Assembly (NCBI RefSeq): GCF_020880995.1
Contig: NZ_JAJISD010000005.1
Location: forward strand, 62,001 to 126,000
Length of the DNA: 64,000 nt
Direction of reading: 5' to 3'
Origin: Reyranella aquatilis
GTDB taxonomy: Bacteria > Pseudomonadota > Alphaproteobacteria > Reyranellales > Reyranellaceae
The notes under the pieces are model-generated. The model was not told where the DNA came from and ran no database searches. It was given only the letters and a program-made list of their open reading frames with translations. A program made the translations under genes and the position numbers. Positions 1 through 8,650 of the stretch are shown here, piece by piece. The number at the start of each line of letters is the position of its first letter. Position 1 is the stretch's first letter.

Positions 1-1329
1 CACCGCGAAGTCGCCCATCGCCTCGTCGAAGGCATCGCTCGAGCCAAGATATCCGGTAATGAGCCAAGGATGGCTTGCCCTGCCATGCGCGCGGGCCAGC
101 GCCCAACCGCAGACCTTGGCGTAGAGCACCAGCATGTGGCGGTCGAAGGTCTCGACCAGCGGCTTGATCTTGGCGTCGCGCAGCTGGCGGACATAGAGGT
201 CGTTGCCGCGCAGGCCGTTCGTCCAGCCGAGGAAGATGTCGGACGACGACTGGATCAGGCGCTGCCCCTGGACCACGCGCTGACCGGCATGACCATAGGC
301 GCTCCTGCCGGCATAGGGCTCGAGAACGGAGGCCACGGCCTCCTTGAACTGCAGGAACAGGGGCTGGTTGGACGACGACATGAAAAGGCCGATCGAGCAA
401 TAGCGCCCGACGCTGCCGATCCCCACGACCTTCATCGCCACATCGACGAGGCGATAGCGGTCGAGAAGGGCTTTACGATCGTCGGGCAGGCTTTCCCGGT
501 AGGTCGCCAGCGCCTTGTCGACCATCTCCCTGAAGCCGTCCGCCCGCGAGGCCTCGGTGTGGAAGATGAGCGGAGGCTGGTCCTTGATCTGTACCTGCCC
601 GCCGACCATTTCGGCCAGCTTGGGGAAATCGAGCTCGGAGGCCCTCTCCTCCTTGGCTTTTTTCATCCGGCGCAGCACGCGCTTCCTGATATCCGGATCG
701 TCGATGAGGGCGAAGAATTGCTCCGTGCCGATCCGGCTGTACCAGGCTTCCAGCGGGCTCATTTCCGCCACTTCCCGCAGGCGCTCGCGATAGCTTCGGG
801 CAACGGCCACCGCCGCACCGCGCTCGGCCGATCGCGAGAGGCCGTTGGAACGGGCCGCGAGAACGAACGACGCCACCAGCCGCTTCACGTCCCACTCCCA
901 GGGCGCCGGCAGGGTCTCGTCGAAGTCGTTGATGTCGAAGTTGATACTTCTCTCGGGCGTCGCAAACCCGCCGAAGTTGAGCAGGTGGCAATCGCCGCAG
1001 GCCTGCACGTGGACGTTCGTCGTCGGCAGGACGGCAAGGTCGGCTGCCATGACCGCCGCCGACCCGCGATAGTACGTGAACGGCGACTGGAGCATCCGGC
1101 CGTAGCGGATCGGCAGCAGCTCGACCTGCCGGCCGGCATCCGAGGCCTGAAGAATGACGAGTGGGTCGGCGCGGTCCTTGTGGCGCTTCCACAGGCCCTG
1201 GCTTGCTCTCGGAACCGTATCGCGCAGTCGCTTGCCGGCCGCCATCAACTCGCCGGCTGGCACGGAATGAGCCGGGCGCCGGAGTTCGGGCACGCCGGCG
1301 CTGGCATGAAGCTTTGCCACGTTGCTCAT
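1..1329 (-). CDS. DUF2252 family protein (C-terminus cut by window edge)
   Basis: The frame is open from an ATG at 1329 to the window edge (443 codons), so the C-terminus is missing. The translation begins MSNVAKLHASAGVPELRRPA and contains the stretches that mark DUF2252 proteins: an N-terminal region ending in QACGDCHLLNFGGFATPE, then INFDINDFDETLPAPWEWD, and further on YDD-like kinase-fold features and FMSSSNQPLFLQFKEA. The HGD-like CGDCHLLNFGG and the paired D of DINDFDET resemble the catalytic core of aminoglycoside-phosphotransferase-like folds, but the biochemical role of the family is not established. It is divergent from the GMC oxidoreductase gene, with a FixK/FNR-type box in the shared intergenic region. 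Family call is confident; function is unknown. Confidence 0.85.
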   Translation of the reverse strand, partial: MSNVAKLHASAGVPELRRPAHSVPAGELMAAGKRLRDTVPRASQGLWKRHKDRADPLVILQASDAGRQVELLPIRYGRMLQSPFTYYRGSAAVMAADLAVLPTTNVHVQACGDCHLLNFGGFATPERSINFDINDFDETLPAPWEWDVKRLVASFVLAARSNGLSRSAERGAAVAVARSYRERLREVAEMSPLEAWYSRIGTEQFFALIDDPDIRKRVLRRMKKAKEERASELDFPKLAEMVGGQVQIKDQPPLIFHTEASRADGFREMVDKALATYRESLPDDRKALLDRYRLVDVAMKVVGIGSVGRYCSIGLFMSSSNQPLFLQFKEAVASVLEPYAGRSAYGHAGQRVVQGQRLIQSSSDIFLGWTNGLRGNDLYVRQLRDAKIKPLVETFDRHMLVLYAKVCGWALARAHGRASHPWLITGYLGSSDAFDEAMGDFAV

Positions 1330-1406
1330 CGACGCATCTCCGACCGTGGCCCGCGAAGGAGAATCCCTTCGTGACGATCAGGTTACGCCGGCACACCTGC
1401 GTTGCC

Positions 1407-1420
1407 TTGATGCAGGTCAA
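1407..1420. promoter_or_regulatory. FNR/FixK-type binding box
   Basis: TTGAT-GCAG-GTCAA matches the CRP/FNR-superfamily dyad TTGAT-N4-ATCAA at nine of ten half-site positions and fits the alphaproteobacterial FixK/FnrL form. It lies 78 bp upstream of the DUF2252 start and 166 bp upstream of the GMC oxidoreductase start. The first distance better suits an activator site. No promoter hexamers were verified. Confidence 0.45.
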
Positions 1421-1585
1421 TGGCCCCCGTCCCCACCAACCGCGGGAGCACGGCCGGGCGGCGAGGAGACTCTGCATCTTCCCCTGGCCATTCCCGTTGG
1501 CGAAACCGCCGGGCAATTCATGCGCCGCGAGACTTGTCAGCACGCGCGAGGGCTGCTCCCTTTCGAGCTAAGGGAGAACACCAGC

Positions 1586-3217
1586 ATGAAAAGCGACGCG
1601 ACCTATGACTACATCGTCGTCGGTGCCGGGTCCGCGGGCGCGGTGGTCGCGAGCCGGCTGAGCGAGGGGGGCCAGCATCGCGTGCTGCTGCTCGAGGCCG
1701 GCACCGAGGGCTCGAACTTCTTCTGGTCGAAGGTACCGGTCGGCGTCGCCAAGATGATCGACGATCCCGCCGTCAACTGGTGCTACTCGTCGGAGCCCGA
1801 CGAAGGCTCGGGCGGACGCCGCATCGCCGTACCGCGCGGCCGCATGCTGGGCGGCTCCAGCTCGATCAACGGCATGGTCTATATCCGCGGGCAGGCGCAG
1901 GACTACGACCACTGGGCGCAGCTCGGCAATCGCGGCTGGAGCTTCCAGGACGTGCTGCCGATCTTCAAGCGCATGGAGCGCTTCGAGGGCGGCTCCGACG
2001 AGTTCCGCGGCCGCGACGGCATCCTTCCCGTCACCCACACGCCGCGCAACAAGGTCCCCCTGCTGGAGAAGATGATCGAGGCGGCCGAGAAGATGGGGCT
2101 GCCGTACAATCCCGACCAGAACGGCGCCACGCAGGAAGGCATCGGCATGTCCCAGGTGACCATCACCAGGGGCCGCCGCCAGAGCACCGCCTTCTGCTAT
2201 CTCGATCCCGCGCGCGGCCGCGCCAATCTGCAGATCGACCAGGGCGCGATCGCCGAGTCCCTGATCCTCGAAGGCAGGCGCTGCGTCGGCGTCCGCTATT
2301 CGGTGAACGGCGAGAAGCGCGAGGCCCGGGCCGCGCGCGAGGTCATCGTCTCCGGCGGCTCGATCAATTCGCCGAAGCTGCTCGAACTCTCCGGCATCGG
2401 CCAAAGCGAGCGGCTGCGCGCGCTCGGCATCGCACCGGTGCACGAGCTGCCGGGAGTCGGCGAGAACCTGCGCGACCACTATTCGCCGCGCATGAAGTTC
2501 GAGATCACCGGCAAGAATCTCACCTTCAACGACAATGCGCGCGGCTGGCGGCTGGCACGGGAGGCCGTGAAGTACGCGCTGTTCCGCGAGGGCTTCCTCG
2601 CCTCGACCTCGGTGCCGATCCGACTCTATTTCCGCACGCGCGTCGGTCTCGACTCACCCGACGCCACCATCTCGATCGCGCCCTTCCTGTACGAGATGGT
2701 CGGCAAGGAGCGCCGCGTCTCGGCCCAGAAGGGCATCACCATGAACGTGAACGTGCTGCGCTCGGAGAGCACCGGCTCGGTCCACATCAAGTCGGCCGAT
2801 CCCCACGAGCCGCCGGCCATCCGCTTCAACTTCCTGTCCACCGAGCACGATCGCATCGGTATCGTGAACGTGCTGCGCAAGGGCCGCGAGCTGATGGCGA
2901 CGTCGCCGCTGAAGGAAGTCACCGGCAGGGAGATCGCCCCCGGCGCCCATCTCCAGAGTGACGCCGAGCTGCTCGAATGGGTGCGCAACAACGCCGAGAC
3001 GACGTATCACCCGGTCGGCACCTGCAAGATGGGCAACGACCCGCGCGCCGTCGTCGATCCCGAACTCCGGGTCCACGGCCTCGCCGGCCTGCGCGTCGCC
3101 GATGCGTCGATCATGCCGACGCTCACCAGCGGCAACACCAACGCCCCCACCATCATGATCGGCGAGAAGTGCGCGGCGATGATCCTCGCGACAGCGGCGA
3201 CGGCTCGCGCGGCCTGA
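1586..3217 (+). CDS. GMC family FAD-dependent oxidoreductase (choline dehydrogenase-like)
   Basis: A 543-residue flavoenzyme expected to oxidise an alcohol group using FAD. The N-terminal Rossmann motif is VVGAGSAG (G13, G15, G18), followed by LLLEAG for the ribose contact. GMC signature 1 is visible as GRMLGGSSSINGMVYIRG and signature 2 as GGSINSPKLLELSGIG. The C-terminal catalytic pair is His475 in YHPVGTCKMG and the Asn of SGNTNAPTIM. The ATG at 1586 is preceded by AGGGAGA and starts right before the Rossmann strand; an upstream in-frame extension exists but has no support. The substrate cannot be read from sequence: choline, other alcohols and aliphatic or aromatic alcohols are all possible. 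It has no signal peptide, so it is probably cytoplasmic. Confidence 0.9.
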   Translation: MKSDATYDYIVVGAGSAGAVVASRLSEGGQHRVLLLEAGTEGSNFFWSKVPVGVAKMIDDPAVNWCYSSEPDEGSGGRRIAVPRGRMLGGSSSINGMVYIRGQAQDYDHWAQLGNRGWSFQDVLPIFKRMERFEGGSDEFRGRDGILPVTHTPRNKVPLLEKMIEAAEKMGLPYNPDQNGATQEGIGMSQVTITRGRRQSTAFCYLDPARGRANLQIDQGAIAESLILEGRRCVGVRYSVNGEKREARAAREVIVSGGSINSPKLLELSGIGQSERLRALGIAPVHELPGVGENLRDHYSPRMKFEITGKNLTFNDNARGWRLAREAVKYALFREGFLASTSVPIRLYFRTRVGLDSPDATISIAPFLYEMVGKERRVSAQKGITMNVNVLRSESTGSVHIKSADPHEPPAIRFNFLSTEHDRIGIVNVLRKGRELMATSPLKEVTGREIAPGAHLQSDAELLEWVRNNAETTYHPVGTCKMGNDPRAVVDPELRVHGLAGLRVADASIMPTLTSGNTNAPTIMIGEKCAAMILATAATARAA

Positions 3218-3222
3218 GAGCC

Positions 3223-4197
3223 TCACTCCGCGCGGATGTCGGCCGCCTTGATGACCTTGCCCCAGCGCGCCACCTCGGCCTTCAGGTAGTCCTGGAATTG
3301 CGGCGGCGTGTTCAGGACCATGTCGCTGCCCGAGGCGATCAGGCGTTCGCGCACCGCGCCCTGGCCCAGCACCTCCTTCACGTCGGCATAGATCTTCTGC
3401 ACCAGCTCCGGCGCCATGCCGGCGGGGCCGTAGAGGCCGTTCCAGGTCGCGGTGACGATGTCGCCCGCGCCGGATTCGACGATGGTGGGAACGTCGGGCG
3501 CGAGCGGCGAGCGGGTCTGGCCGGTCGTCACCAGCGCCTTCAGCTTGCCGGCCTGGACGTAGGGCATGCCCGACGGAATGTTGGCGAACAGCACGCCCAC
3601 CTGGTTGCCCATGACGTCGGCCAGTGCCGGTTGCTCGCCGCGATAGGGCACGTGCACGGCCTTGAGGCCGAGCTGCATGTTGAGCAGTTCGGAGGTCATG
3701 TGCGGCGAGGAGCCGATGCCGCCCGAGGCGAAGGTGACCTTGCCCGGGTTGGCGCGCACGTAAGCGAGGAACTCGGCGAAGGTCGATGCGGGAAACGACG
3801 GGTGCGCGACCAGCAGCATCGGCGTCGCGGTGAGAATGGTGATCGGCGTCAGGTCCTTGAGCGGATCGTAGGGCGACTTGGCGAAGATCTGCGGCGCCAC
3901 GGCGATCGAGGTCTGCGGCGAGACGAGCAGCGTGTAGCCGTCGGGCGCCGACCTCACCACCTGCTCCGCGGCCATCATGCCGCTCGCGCCGGTACGGCTC
4001 TCGACCATCACGGTCTGGCCCCAGCGTTCCTTGAGGGCGTCGGCCAGGACGCGCGCCACGAAGTCGGTGCCGCCGCCGGCGGCGAAGCCGACCACGATCT
4101 TCACCGGCTTGTTTGGGAAAGCCTGCGCGGCGGCCGGGGCGGCGCCCGCGGCGGTGGCGACAAGCGAGCCCATCAGCGTGCGGCGCGTGATCCTCAT
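3223..4197 (-). CDS. tripartite tricarboxylate transporter substrate-binding protein
   Basis: A 324-residue periplasmic binding protein of the Bug/TctC family. The start at 4197 (MRITRRTLMGSLVATAAG) is preceded by AGGAGGAAAC and gives a clear export signal with a twin-arginine-like start, ending near AAAQA; the longer open frame upstream is not needed. The mature protein starts FPNKPVKIVVGFAAGGGTD, the family hallmark, and continues with VESRTGASGM and VPYRGEQPALADV. Such proteins deliver carboxylates to TctAB permeases, but no permease genes lie nearby, as is common for the many orphan copies in this lineage. The ligand is unknown. It is convergent with the GMC gene (5-bp gap) and divergent from the TPR gene. 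Confidence 0.9.
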   Translation of the reverse strand: MRITRRTLMGSLVATAAGAAPAAAQAFPNKPVKIVVGFAAGGGTDFVARVLADALKERWGQTVMVESRTGASGMMAAEQVVRSAPDGYTLLVSPQTSIAVAPQIFAKSPYDPLKDLTPITILTATPMLLVAHPSFPASTFAEFLAYVRANPGKVTFASGGIGSSPHMTSELLNMQLGLKAVHVPYRGEQPALADVMGNQVGVLFANIPSGMPYVQAGKLKALVTTGQTRSPLAPDVPTIVESGAGDIVTATWNGLYGPAGMAPELVQKIYADVKEVLGQGAVRERLIASGSDMVLNTPPQFQDYLKAEVARWGKVIKAADIRAE

Positions 4198-4336
4198 GAC
4201 GTTTCCTCCTGTTTTGGTTCTTTCGGTTGGCGGGAGTGTCCGCATTGCGCATTCCAGGGTCAACGCAGTCTTGCCGTCGTCGCCCGCGAGGCGGACAGTC
4301 GGCCTTCGACGAGACTGATTTGATTCCGGTGACGAC

Positions 4337-5644
4337 ATGCTGACGGACCGCTACGGCCTGCCCCTCTCCACGACCAGCGCCGTCGCGCGCGATGCCTATG
4401 TCGAAGGCGTCGACCTCCTGCTGACGGTCTATCCCGGCGCCACCGCCGCCTTCGATCGCGCCCTCGCCGCCGATCCCGACTTCGCGCTCGCCCATGTCGG
4501 CAAGGCCCGCGCCGCGCAGGTCGCGACGAACCTCGACGCCATGCGCGCCTCGCTCGCGACGGCGCTGTCGCACGTCGAGAGCGTGTCGGCGCGCGAGCGC
4601 AGCCACATCGGCGTCTTCCGTCACCTGTTCTCCGGCCAGCCGGTCGAAGCGCTGGCGGCGCTGCGCGTCCATGTGAAGACATGGCCGCGCGACGTGCTGA
4701 TCCTCAGCCTCGCCGCCAACCAGGGCGGGTTGATCGGCATGTGCGGCCTGCCCGGCCGCGAACAGGACCTGGTCGATTTCCTCGGCGGCTTCGCGCCGCA
4801 CTACGGCGAGGAGTGGTGGTTCGAGGCGCACTACGCCATGGCCTTGTCGGAGATCGGCCGGCATGCGGAGGCCCGCCCGCTCATCGAGCGCTCGCTTGGC
4901 CGGTTCAAGCGCAACGCCTACGGCGCGCATGCCTTTGCCCATCTCTGCTACGAGACCGGCGAGCGCGATGCGGGCATCGCGTTCCTGCGCGACTGGCTGC
5001 CGCTCTACGATCGCGGCGGCAGCCTGTTCGGGCACCTCAACTGGCATCTCGGCCTGTTCGAACTGCACGCGGGCAATCTGGAAGGCGGGCTTCGCCTCTA
5101 CAACGAGGCCTTCTGCGCCGACGATCATCGCGGCGCCGTGCACCAGAAGCTCTCGGATTCCGCGGCGTTCCTGTGGCGCGCCGAACTGGCGGGCCATCCG
5201 CGAGAGTCCGCACGCTGGGCCAGGCTCAAGGACTATGCGCGCGAAAAACTTCCGCGCCCGGGCATGTCTCTCGCCGACTGGCATGTCGGCCTGACCTATG
5301 CCGCCACGGGCGACGAGGCTGCGCTCGAGAGCTGGGTCCGTGCCATCGAAGCACTCGCGGATGCCGGCCGCTATCCGTCGGGCGGGCTCATCCCGGCGGT
5401 CACGCGCGCCTTCGCGGCCCACCAGCGCGGCGACCACGAGACGGCGATCGAGCTGATCGAGGCCATGCTGCCCGAGCGCGAACGGATCGGCGGCAGCCGG
5501 GCGCAGGGCGATCTGGTGGAAGCGACGCTGCTCAAATCGTATCTCGCCACCGGACGCGTGGCCGAAGCACGGCGCCTGGTCGAACGCCGGCGAACAGGAC
5601 CGGCGGGTCTGCCGGTCGCCGGGCCCGATTCAGCTCCCGCCTGA
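4337..5644 (+). CDS. TTC38-like tetratricopeptide repeat protein
   Basis: A 435-residue protein built of helix pairs with TPR-like spacing. The start MLTDRYGLPLSTTSAVARDA and the segments AFDRALAADPDFALAHVGKA, GEEWWFEAHYAMALSEIGRH and GSLFGHLNWHLGLFELHAGN match the tetratricopeptide repeat protein 38 family, which is found in bacteria and animals and has no defined biochemical role. There is no signal peptide or membrane segment, so it is expected in the cytoplasm. The ATG lies 139 bp from the divergent binding-protein start. No operon partner is apparent: the carbonic anhydrase follows after 127 bp with its own promoter-like sequence. Confidence 0.8.
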   Translation: MLTDRYGLPLSTTSAVARDAYVEGVDLLLTVYPGATAAFDRALAADPDFALAHVGKARAAQVATNLDAMRASLATALSHVESVSARERSHIGVFRHLFSGQPVEALAALRVHVKTWPRDVLILSLAANQGGLIGMCGLPGREQDLVDFLGGFAPHYGEEWWFEAHYAMALSEIGRHAEARPLIERSLGRFKRNAYGAHAFAHLCYETGERDAGIAFLRDWLPLYDRGGSLFGHLNWHLGLFELHAGNLEGGLRLYNEAFCADDHRGAVHQKLSDSAAFLWRAELAGHPRESARWARLKDYAREKLPRPGMSLADWHVGLTYAATGDEAALESWVRAIEALADAGRYPSGGLIPAVTRAFAAHQRGDHETAIELIEAMLPERERIGGSRAQGDLVEATLLKSYLATGRVAEARRLVERRRTGPAGLPVAGPDSAPA

Positions 5645-5717
5645 TCGGCCCCGCCACGCTTTGACAGATGGCGAACATTTCGCCGCCTCGTGCGGCCAAG
5701 CTATGCGCCCGGCGCGA

Positions 5718-5745
5718 TTGTCCATAAGTTTACTGTAGGTATGCT
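5718..5745 (+). promoter_or_regulatory. candidate promoter of the carbonic anhydrase gene
   Basis: TTGTCC (5718-5723) and TATGCT (5740-5745) are separated by 16 bases and lie 27 bases before the start codon, with AGGAGAG as ribosome-binding site. The -10 region and the bases after it resemble a segment upstream of phoD at about 23,101. Confidence 0.4.
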
Positions 5746-5771
5746 GGCGGCCTGTCCCAGGAGAGATTTCC

Positions 5772-6476
5772 ATGTGCAACGCTTGTCTGTCGCGACGCGG
5801 TCTGTTCTCGGGAATGGGAGCGCTCGCCGTCACAGCCGCCGCCGGTACCGCGTTGCCGCGCGCGGCGATGGCCCAACCATCGCGCTCCGCCGAGACGCCT
5901 GACGCGGCGCTGTCGCTCCTGATGGAAGGCAATGCGCGCTATGTTTCCGGAAAGTTGGCCGAGCGCGACTTCTCCGCCGGTCGGGCGGCGCGTGCCCTTG
6001 GGCAGGCTCCCTTCGCCGCGATTCTCGGCTGTGCCGATTCGCGGGTGGCGCCGGAACTCGTGTTCGACCAGACGGCAGGCGAACTCTTCATCGTCCGGGT
6101 CGCCGGCAACTTCGTGACGCCGGATGGGCTGGGCAGCCTCGAGTATGGCGCTGCGGTGCTCGGCACGAAGGTGATCATGGTGCTCGGTCATACGAGCTGC
6201 GGCGCCGTGAACGCCACCGTCGAGGCGCTGCAGAAGGGCAATACCCTGCCCGGCCACATCGCCGACCTCGTGCGCGCCATGAAGCCCGGCATCGAGCCGG
6301 TCCTCAAGACGCCGGGCGACGATCTCCGCCAGCGCGCCGTGGTCGCCAACATCCAGTCCAACGTCCGCCGCCTGCAGACCGAAAAGCCGATTCTCGGCGA
6401 CATGGTCGCGGCGGGCAAACTCAAGGTCGTGGGCGCCTATTACGATCTCCCGACCGGCAAGGTCATCATGGTCTAG
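5772..6476 (+). CDS. exported beta-class carbonic anhydrase
   Basis: A 234-residue beta carbonic anhydrase, interconverting CO2 and bicarbonate. The zinc site is complete: Cys87, Asp89 and Arg91 in GCADSR, then His140 and Cys143 in GHTSCG. Residues 1-34 form a twin-arginine-type signal (SRRGLFSG followed by an alanine-rich hydrophobic stretch ending PRAAMAQ), so the enzyme is probably exported folded to the periplasm. The start is supported by AGGAGAG nine bases upstream. The gene stands alone between a TPR gene and the diguanylate cyclase genes. A periplasmic beta enzyme would be expected to supply bicarbonate or buffer pH there; that role is inferred. Confidence 0.92.
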   Translation: MCNACLSRRGLFSGMGALAVTAAAGTALPRAAMAQPSRSAETPDAALSLLMEGNARYVSGKLAERDFSAGRAARALGQAPFAAILGCADSRVAPELVFDQTAGELFIVRVAGNFVTPDGLGSLEYGAAVLGTKVIMVLGHTSCGAVNATVEALQKGNTLPGHIADLVRAMKPGIEPVLKTPGDDLRQRAVVANIQSNVRRLQTEKPILGDMVAAGKLKVVGAYYDLPTGKVIMV

Positions 6477-6574
6477 CGGACAGATGCGCCGCGACTATTC
6501 CGAGTTTGTTTGCTCCGGGCGATGGCCTATCATTCCCCGATCGGGTTTGAACGACTGTCATCGGGGAGATTTCG

Positions 6575-6655
6575 ATGGATCTGGCCGCGCTTTCCCGCGC
6601 GATGCCATCTGGAAGAGCGTTCGGTCGCACCCGTAGTATCGGGGGTGCGCCATGA
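6575..6655 (+). CDS. possible 26-residue leader peptide, translationally coupled to the diguanylate cyclase
   Basis: A short open frame (MDLAALSRAMPSGRAFGRTR plus six residues) starts at an ATG seven bases after a GGGGAG Shine-Dalgarno sequence. Its TGA overlaps the start codon of the next gene as ATGA. This arrangement suggests translational coupling. No homologue is known to me and the codon usage of so short a frame is not decisive, so this may be a chance frame. Confidence 0.4.
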   Translation: MDLAALSRAMPSGRAFGRTRSIGGAP

Positions 6656-8556
6656 ACCTCGGTCCTCGCCTCCGTCAACCCGTCTACCTCGCGGCCGGCC
6701 TCGTTCTGGTCGTCTGTTTCCTCATGCTCTTCTTCAGTTCGCTGCGCGAACTGGGATTGCGTCGCGACGCGCTGAAGGCCGCCGAGGTCGATGTCGCCAA
6801 CCTTGCCCAGTCGCTGGTCCAGCACGCCGAGGACTCCTTCGAGATGGCCGACAGCCTGGTCATCGGCCTGGTCCATCGGCTGGAAGCGGAAGGAACGGGT
6901 CCCGTGGCCCTCGCGCGGGTGCAGAGCGACATCAACTTCCGCAAGGGAGCGATGGGCCGCGTCCGCGGGCTCTTCGTCTACGACGACAAGGGACGCTGGC
7001 TGGCGACATCCGAGACCGTCGACCTGAACGCTTTCAACAACAGCGATCGCGACTATTTCAGGTACCACAGGGACTCGACTGATCCGGGCCTGCTGATCGG
7101 AAATCCCGTGAAGAGCCGGTCGGGCGGGCAATGGATCATCCCCGCATCGCGGCGCTTCAACAATCCGGACGGTTCGTTTGCGGGCGTCGTGCTGGCCACC
7201 ATCGACGCCAGCTACTTCGCGGACTTCTACAAGCGCTTCGATCTCGGCTCCACGGGCGTCATCACGATGCTGCAGAAGAACGGCATCGTGCTTGCGCGAA
7301 GCGTCGACAACGAGACGTCGGTCGGCCGGGACCTTGCCAACTCGGCCCTCATCAAGGACATGCATGGCCGGCCATCGGCCAGCGTCTATTACTTCCAGTC
7401 GACGTTCGACGACTCATGGCGCCTCGCCTTCTACAAATTGAGCGACCGGTTCCCGATCATCGTCGTAGCCACCGAGTCCAAGGAAGAAGTCCTCGCCTCG
7501 TGGCGCGAGGAAGCGATCTTCCGCATGGCATTGGTGTTCATCCTGATCCTGCTGATCGGAAGCACCGGCTACTATCTCGTGCGCCAGTTGCTGGAACGAC
7601 AGCGGATCGCGGCGGTGATGGCGGCCAAGGAGGCGGACTTCCGGCTGCTGGCCGAAGAGTCGAGCGACATGGTGATGCGCATCGGCCTGGACGAGCGCAT
7701 CCTCTACGCCTCCCCCGCCTGTCTCCGCGTCCTGGGCTGGAGCCCCGAGCAGATCACCGGGACGCCCGCGCTGGCCGGTGTGAACCCCGAGGACCTGCCG
7801 CACGTGCAGGAGACGGTCCGCGATCTCAAGCTGGGGGAAATCGAGGAAACCAAGCTCATCTACCGGACCCGCCATCACGACGGCGGCGAGATCTGGCTGG
7901 AGACCGCCCTGCGCGCGACCCGCGACAATGTCACCGGCCGGATCAGCGGCGTCGTGGCGATTTCGCGCGACATGACCGAGCACAAGGATCTCGAGGCCAG
8001 GCTGTCCACTCTCGCCAGCCAGGACGGTCTGACGGGCATCGCCAACCGGCGTAACTTCGACGAGCGGCTGCAGACCGAATGGCGGCGCGCCGCGGGCGAC
8101 GAGACGCCGCTGTCGCTGCTCATGGTGGACGTCGACAACTTCAAGAAGTTCAACGACCAGTACGGCCACCAGGCCGGCGACGCCTGCCTCAAGGCCGTCG
8201 CCCAGGCGATCGCGGCCGAGGCGCGTCGCCCGGGCGATCTGGCGGCGCGCTACGGCGGCGAGGAATTCGTGTTGCTGCTGCCCAATACAGACGAGATCGG
8301 CTGCGCCAGCGTGGCGGCCCGCATGAGCGAGTCCCTGGCGGCGCTCAACATTCCGCACGCCCTCAATCCGCCGAGCAAGCGGGTGACGATCAGCGCCGGC
8401 GGCGCCACGGGCTGGCCGGGCGCGGAGTCCGCGAACAACCATCCGTCGCTGATCGCCGCAGCCGACCGCGCCCTCTACGCGGCCAAGCATGCCGGCCGCG
8501 ATCGCTTCGTCATGTCGGGCCAGGTGGTCGCCTGGCGGGGCGCCGAAAGCGCCTAG
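6652..8556 (+). CDS. membrane-bound diguanylate cyclase (Cache-PAS-GGDEF)
   Basis: A 634-residue sensor that should make cyclic di-GMP from two GTP. A transmembrane helix (about residues 12-30) leads into a periplasmic Cache-type sensor (about 35-280, with YFRYHRD and IIPASRRFNNPDGSFAGVV). A second helix follows (about 285-308), then a cytoplasmic PAS domain (about 325-445, with YASPACLRVLGWSPEQITG) and a GGDEF domain from about 455. The active site GGEEF is at 535-539, and the allosteric inhibitory motif RPGD is at 526-529 with the correct five-residue spacing, so product inhibition is expected. The ligand of the sensor is unknown. It is followed after 94 bp by a second cyclase and lies beside the cellulose operon, the likely target of the signal. 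Confidence 0.93.
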   Translation: MNLGPRLRQPVYLAAGLVLVVCFLMLFFSSLRELGLRRDALKAAEVDVANLAQSLVQHAEDSFEMADSLVIGLVHRLEAEGTGPVALARVQSDINFRKGAMGRVRGLFVYDDKGRWLATSETVDLNAFNNSDRDYFRYHRDSTDPGLLIGNPVKSRSGGQWIIPASRRFNNPDGSFAGVVLATIDASYFADFYKRFDLGSTGVITMLQKNGIVLARSVDNETSVGRDLANSALIKDMHGRPSASVYYFQSTFDDSWRLAFYKLSDRFPIIVVATESKEEVLASWREEAIFRMALVFILILLIGSTGYYLVRQLLERQRIAAVMAAKEADFRLLAEESSDMVMRIGLDERILYASPACLRVLGWSPEQITGTPALAGVNPEDLPHVQETVRDLKLGEIEETKLIYRTRHHDGGEIWLETALRATRDNVTGRISGVVAISRDMTEHKDLEARLSTLASQDGLTGIANRRNFDERLQTEWRRAAGDETPLSLLMVDVDNFKKFNDQYGHQAGDACLKAVAQAIAAEARRPGDLAARYGGEEFVLLLPNTDEIGCASVAARMSESLAALNIPHALNPPSKRVTISAGGATGWPGAESANNHPSLIAAADRALYAAKHAGRDRFVMSGQVVAWRGAESA

Positions 8557-8650
8557 AAAAGAGCGCGCGGGCGAGAAAAGCGGCCCAACGGGAGGACGTT
8601 CGGACTAAACTGGTTTTGCACCGCAGCGAACAGCCAGGCAAATCCGGTCG

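Noticed and set aside
473..1543. 356-codon - strand frame overlapping the DUF2252 gene
   Set aside because: It is in a different frame from the DUF2252 product and shows no domain; the DUF2252 reading has strong family motifs.
2654..5437. 927-codon open frame on the - strand across the GMC, binding-protein and TPR genes
   Set aside because: It runs through three genes with recognised products in other frames and has a repetitive Arg/Gly/Ala composition; it is a codon-bias shadow.
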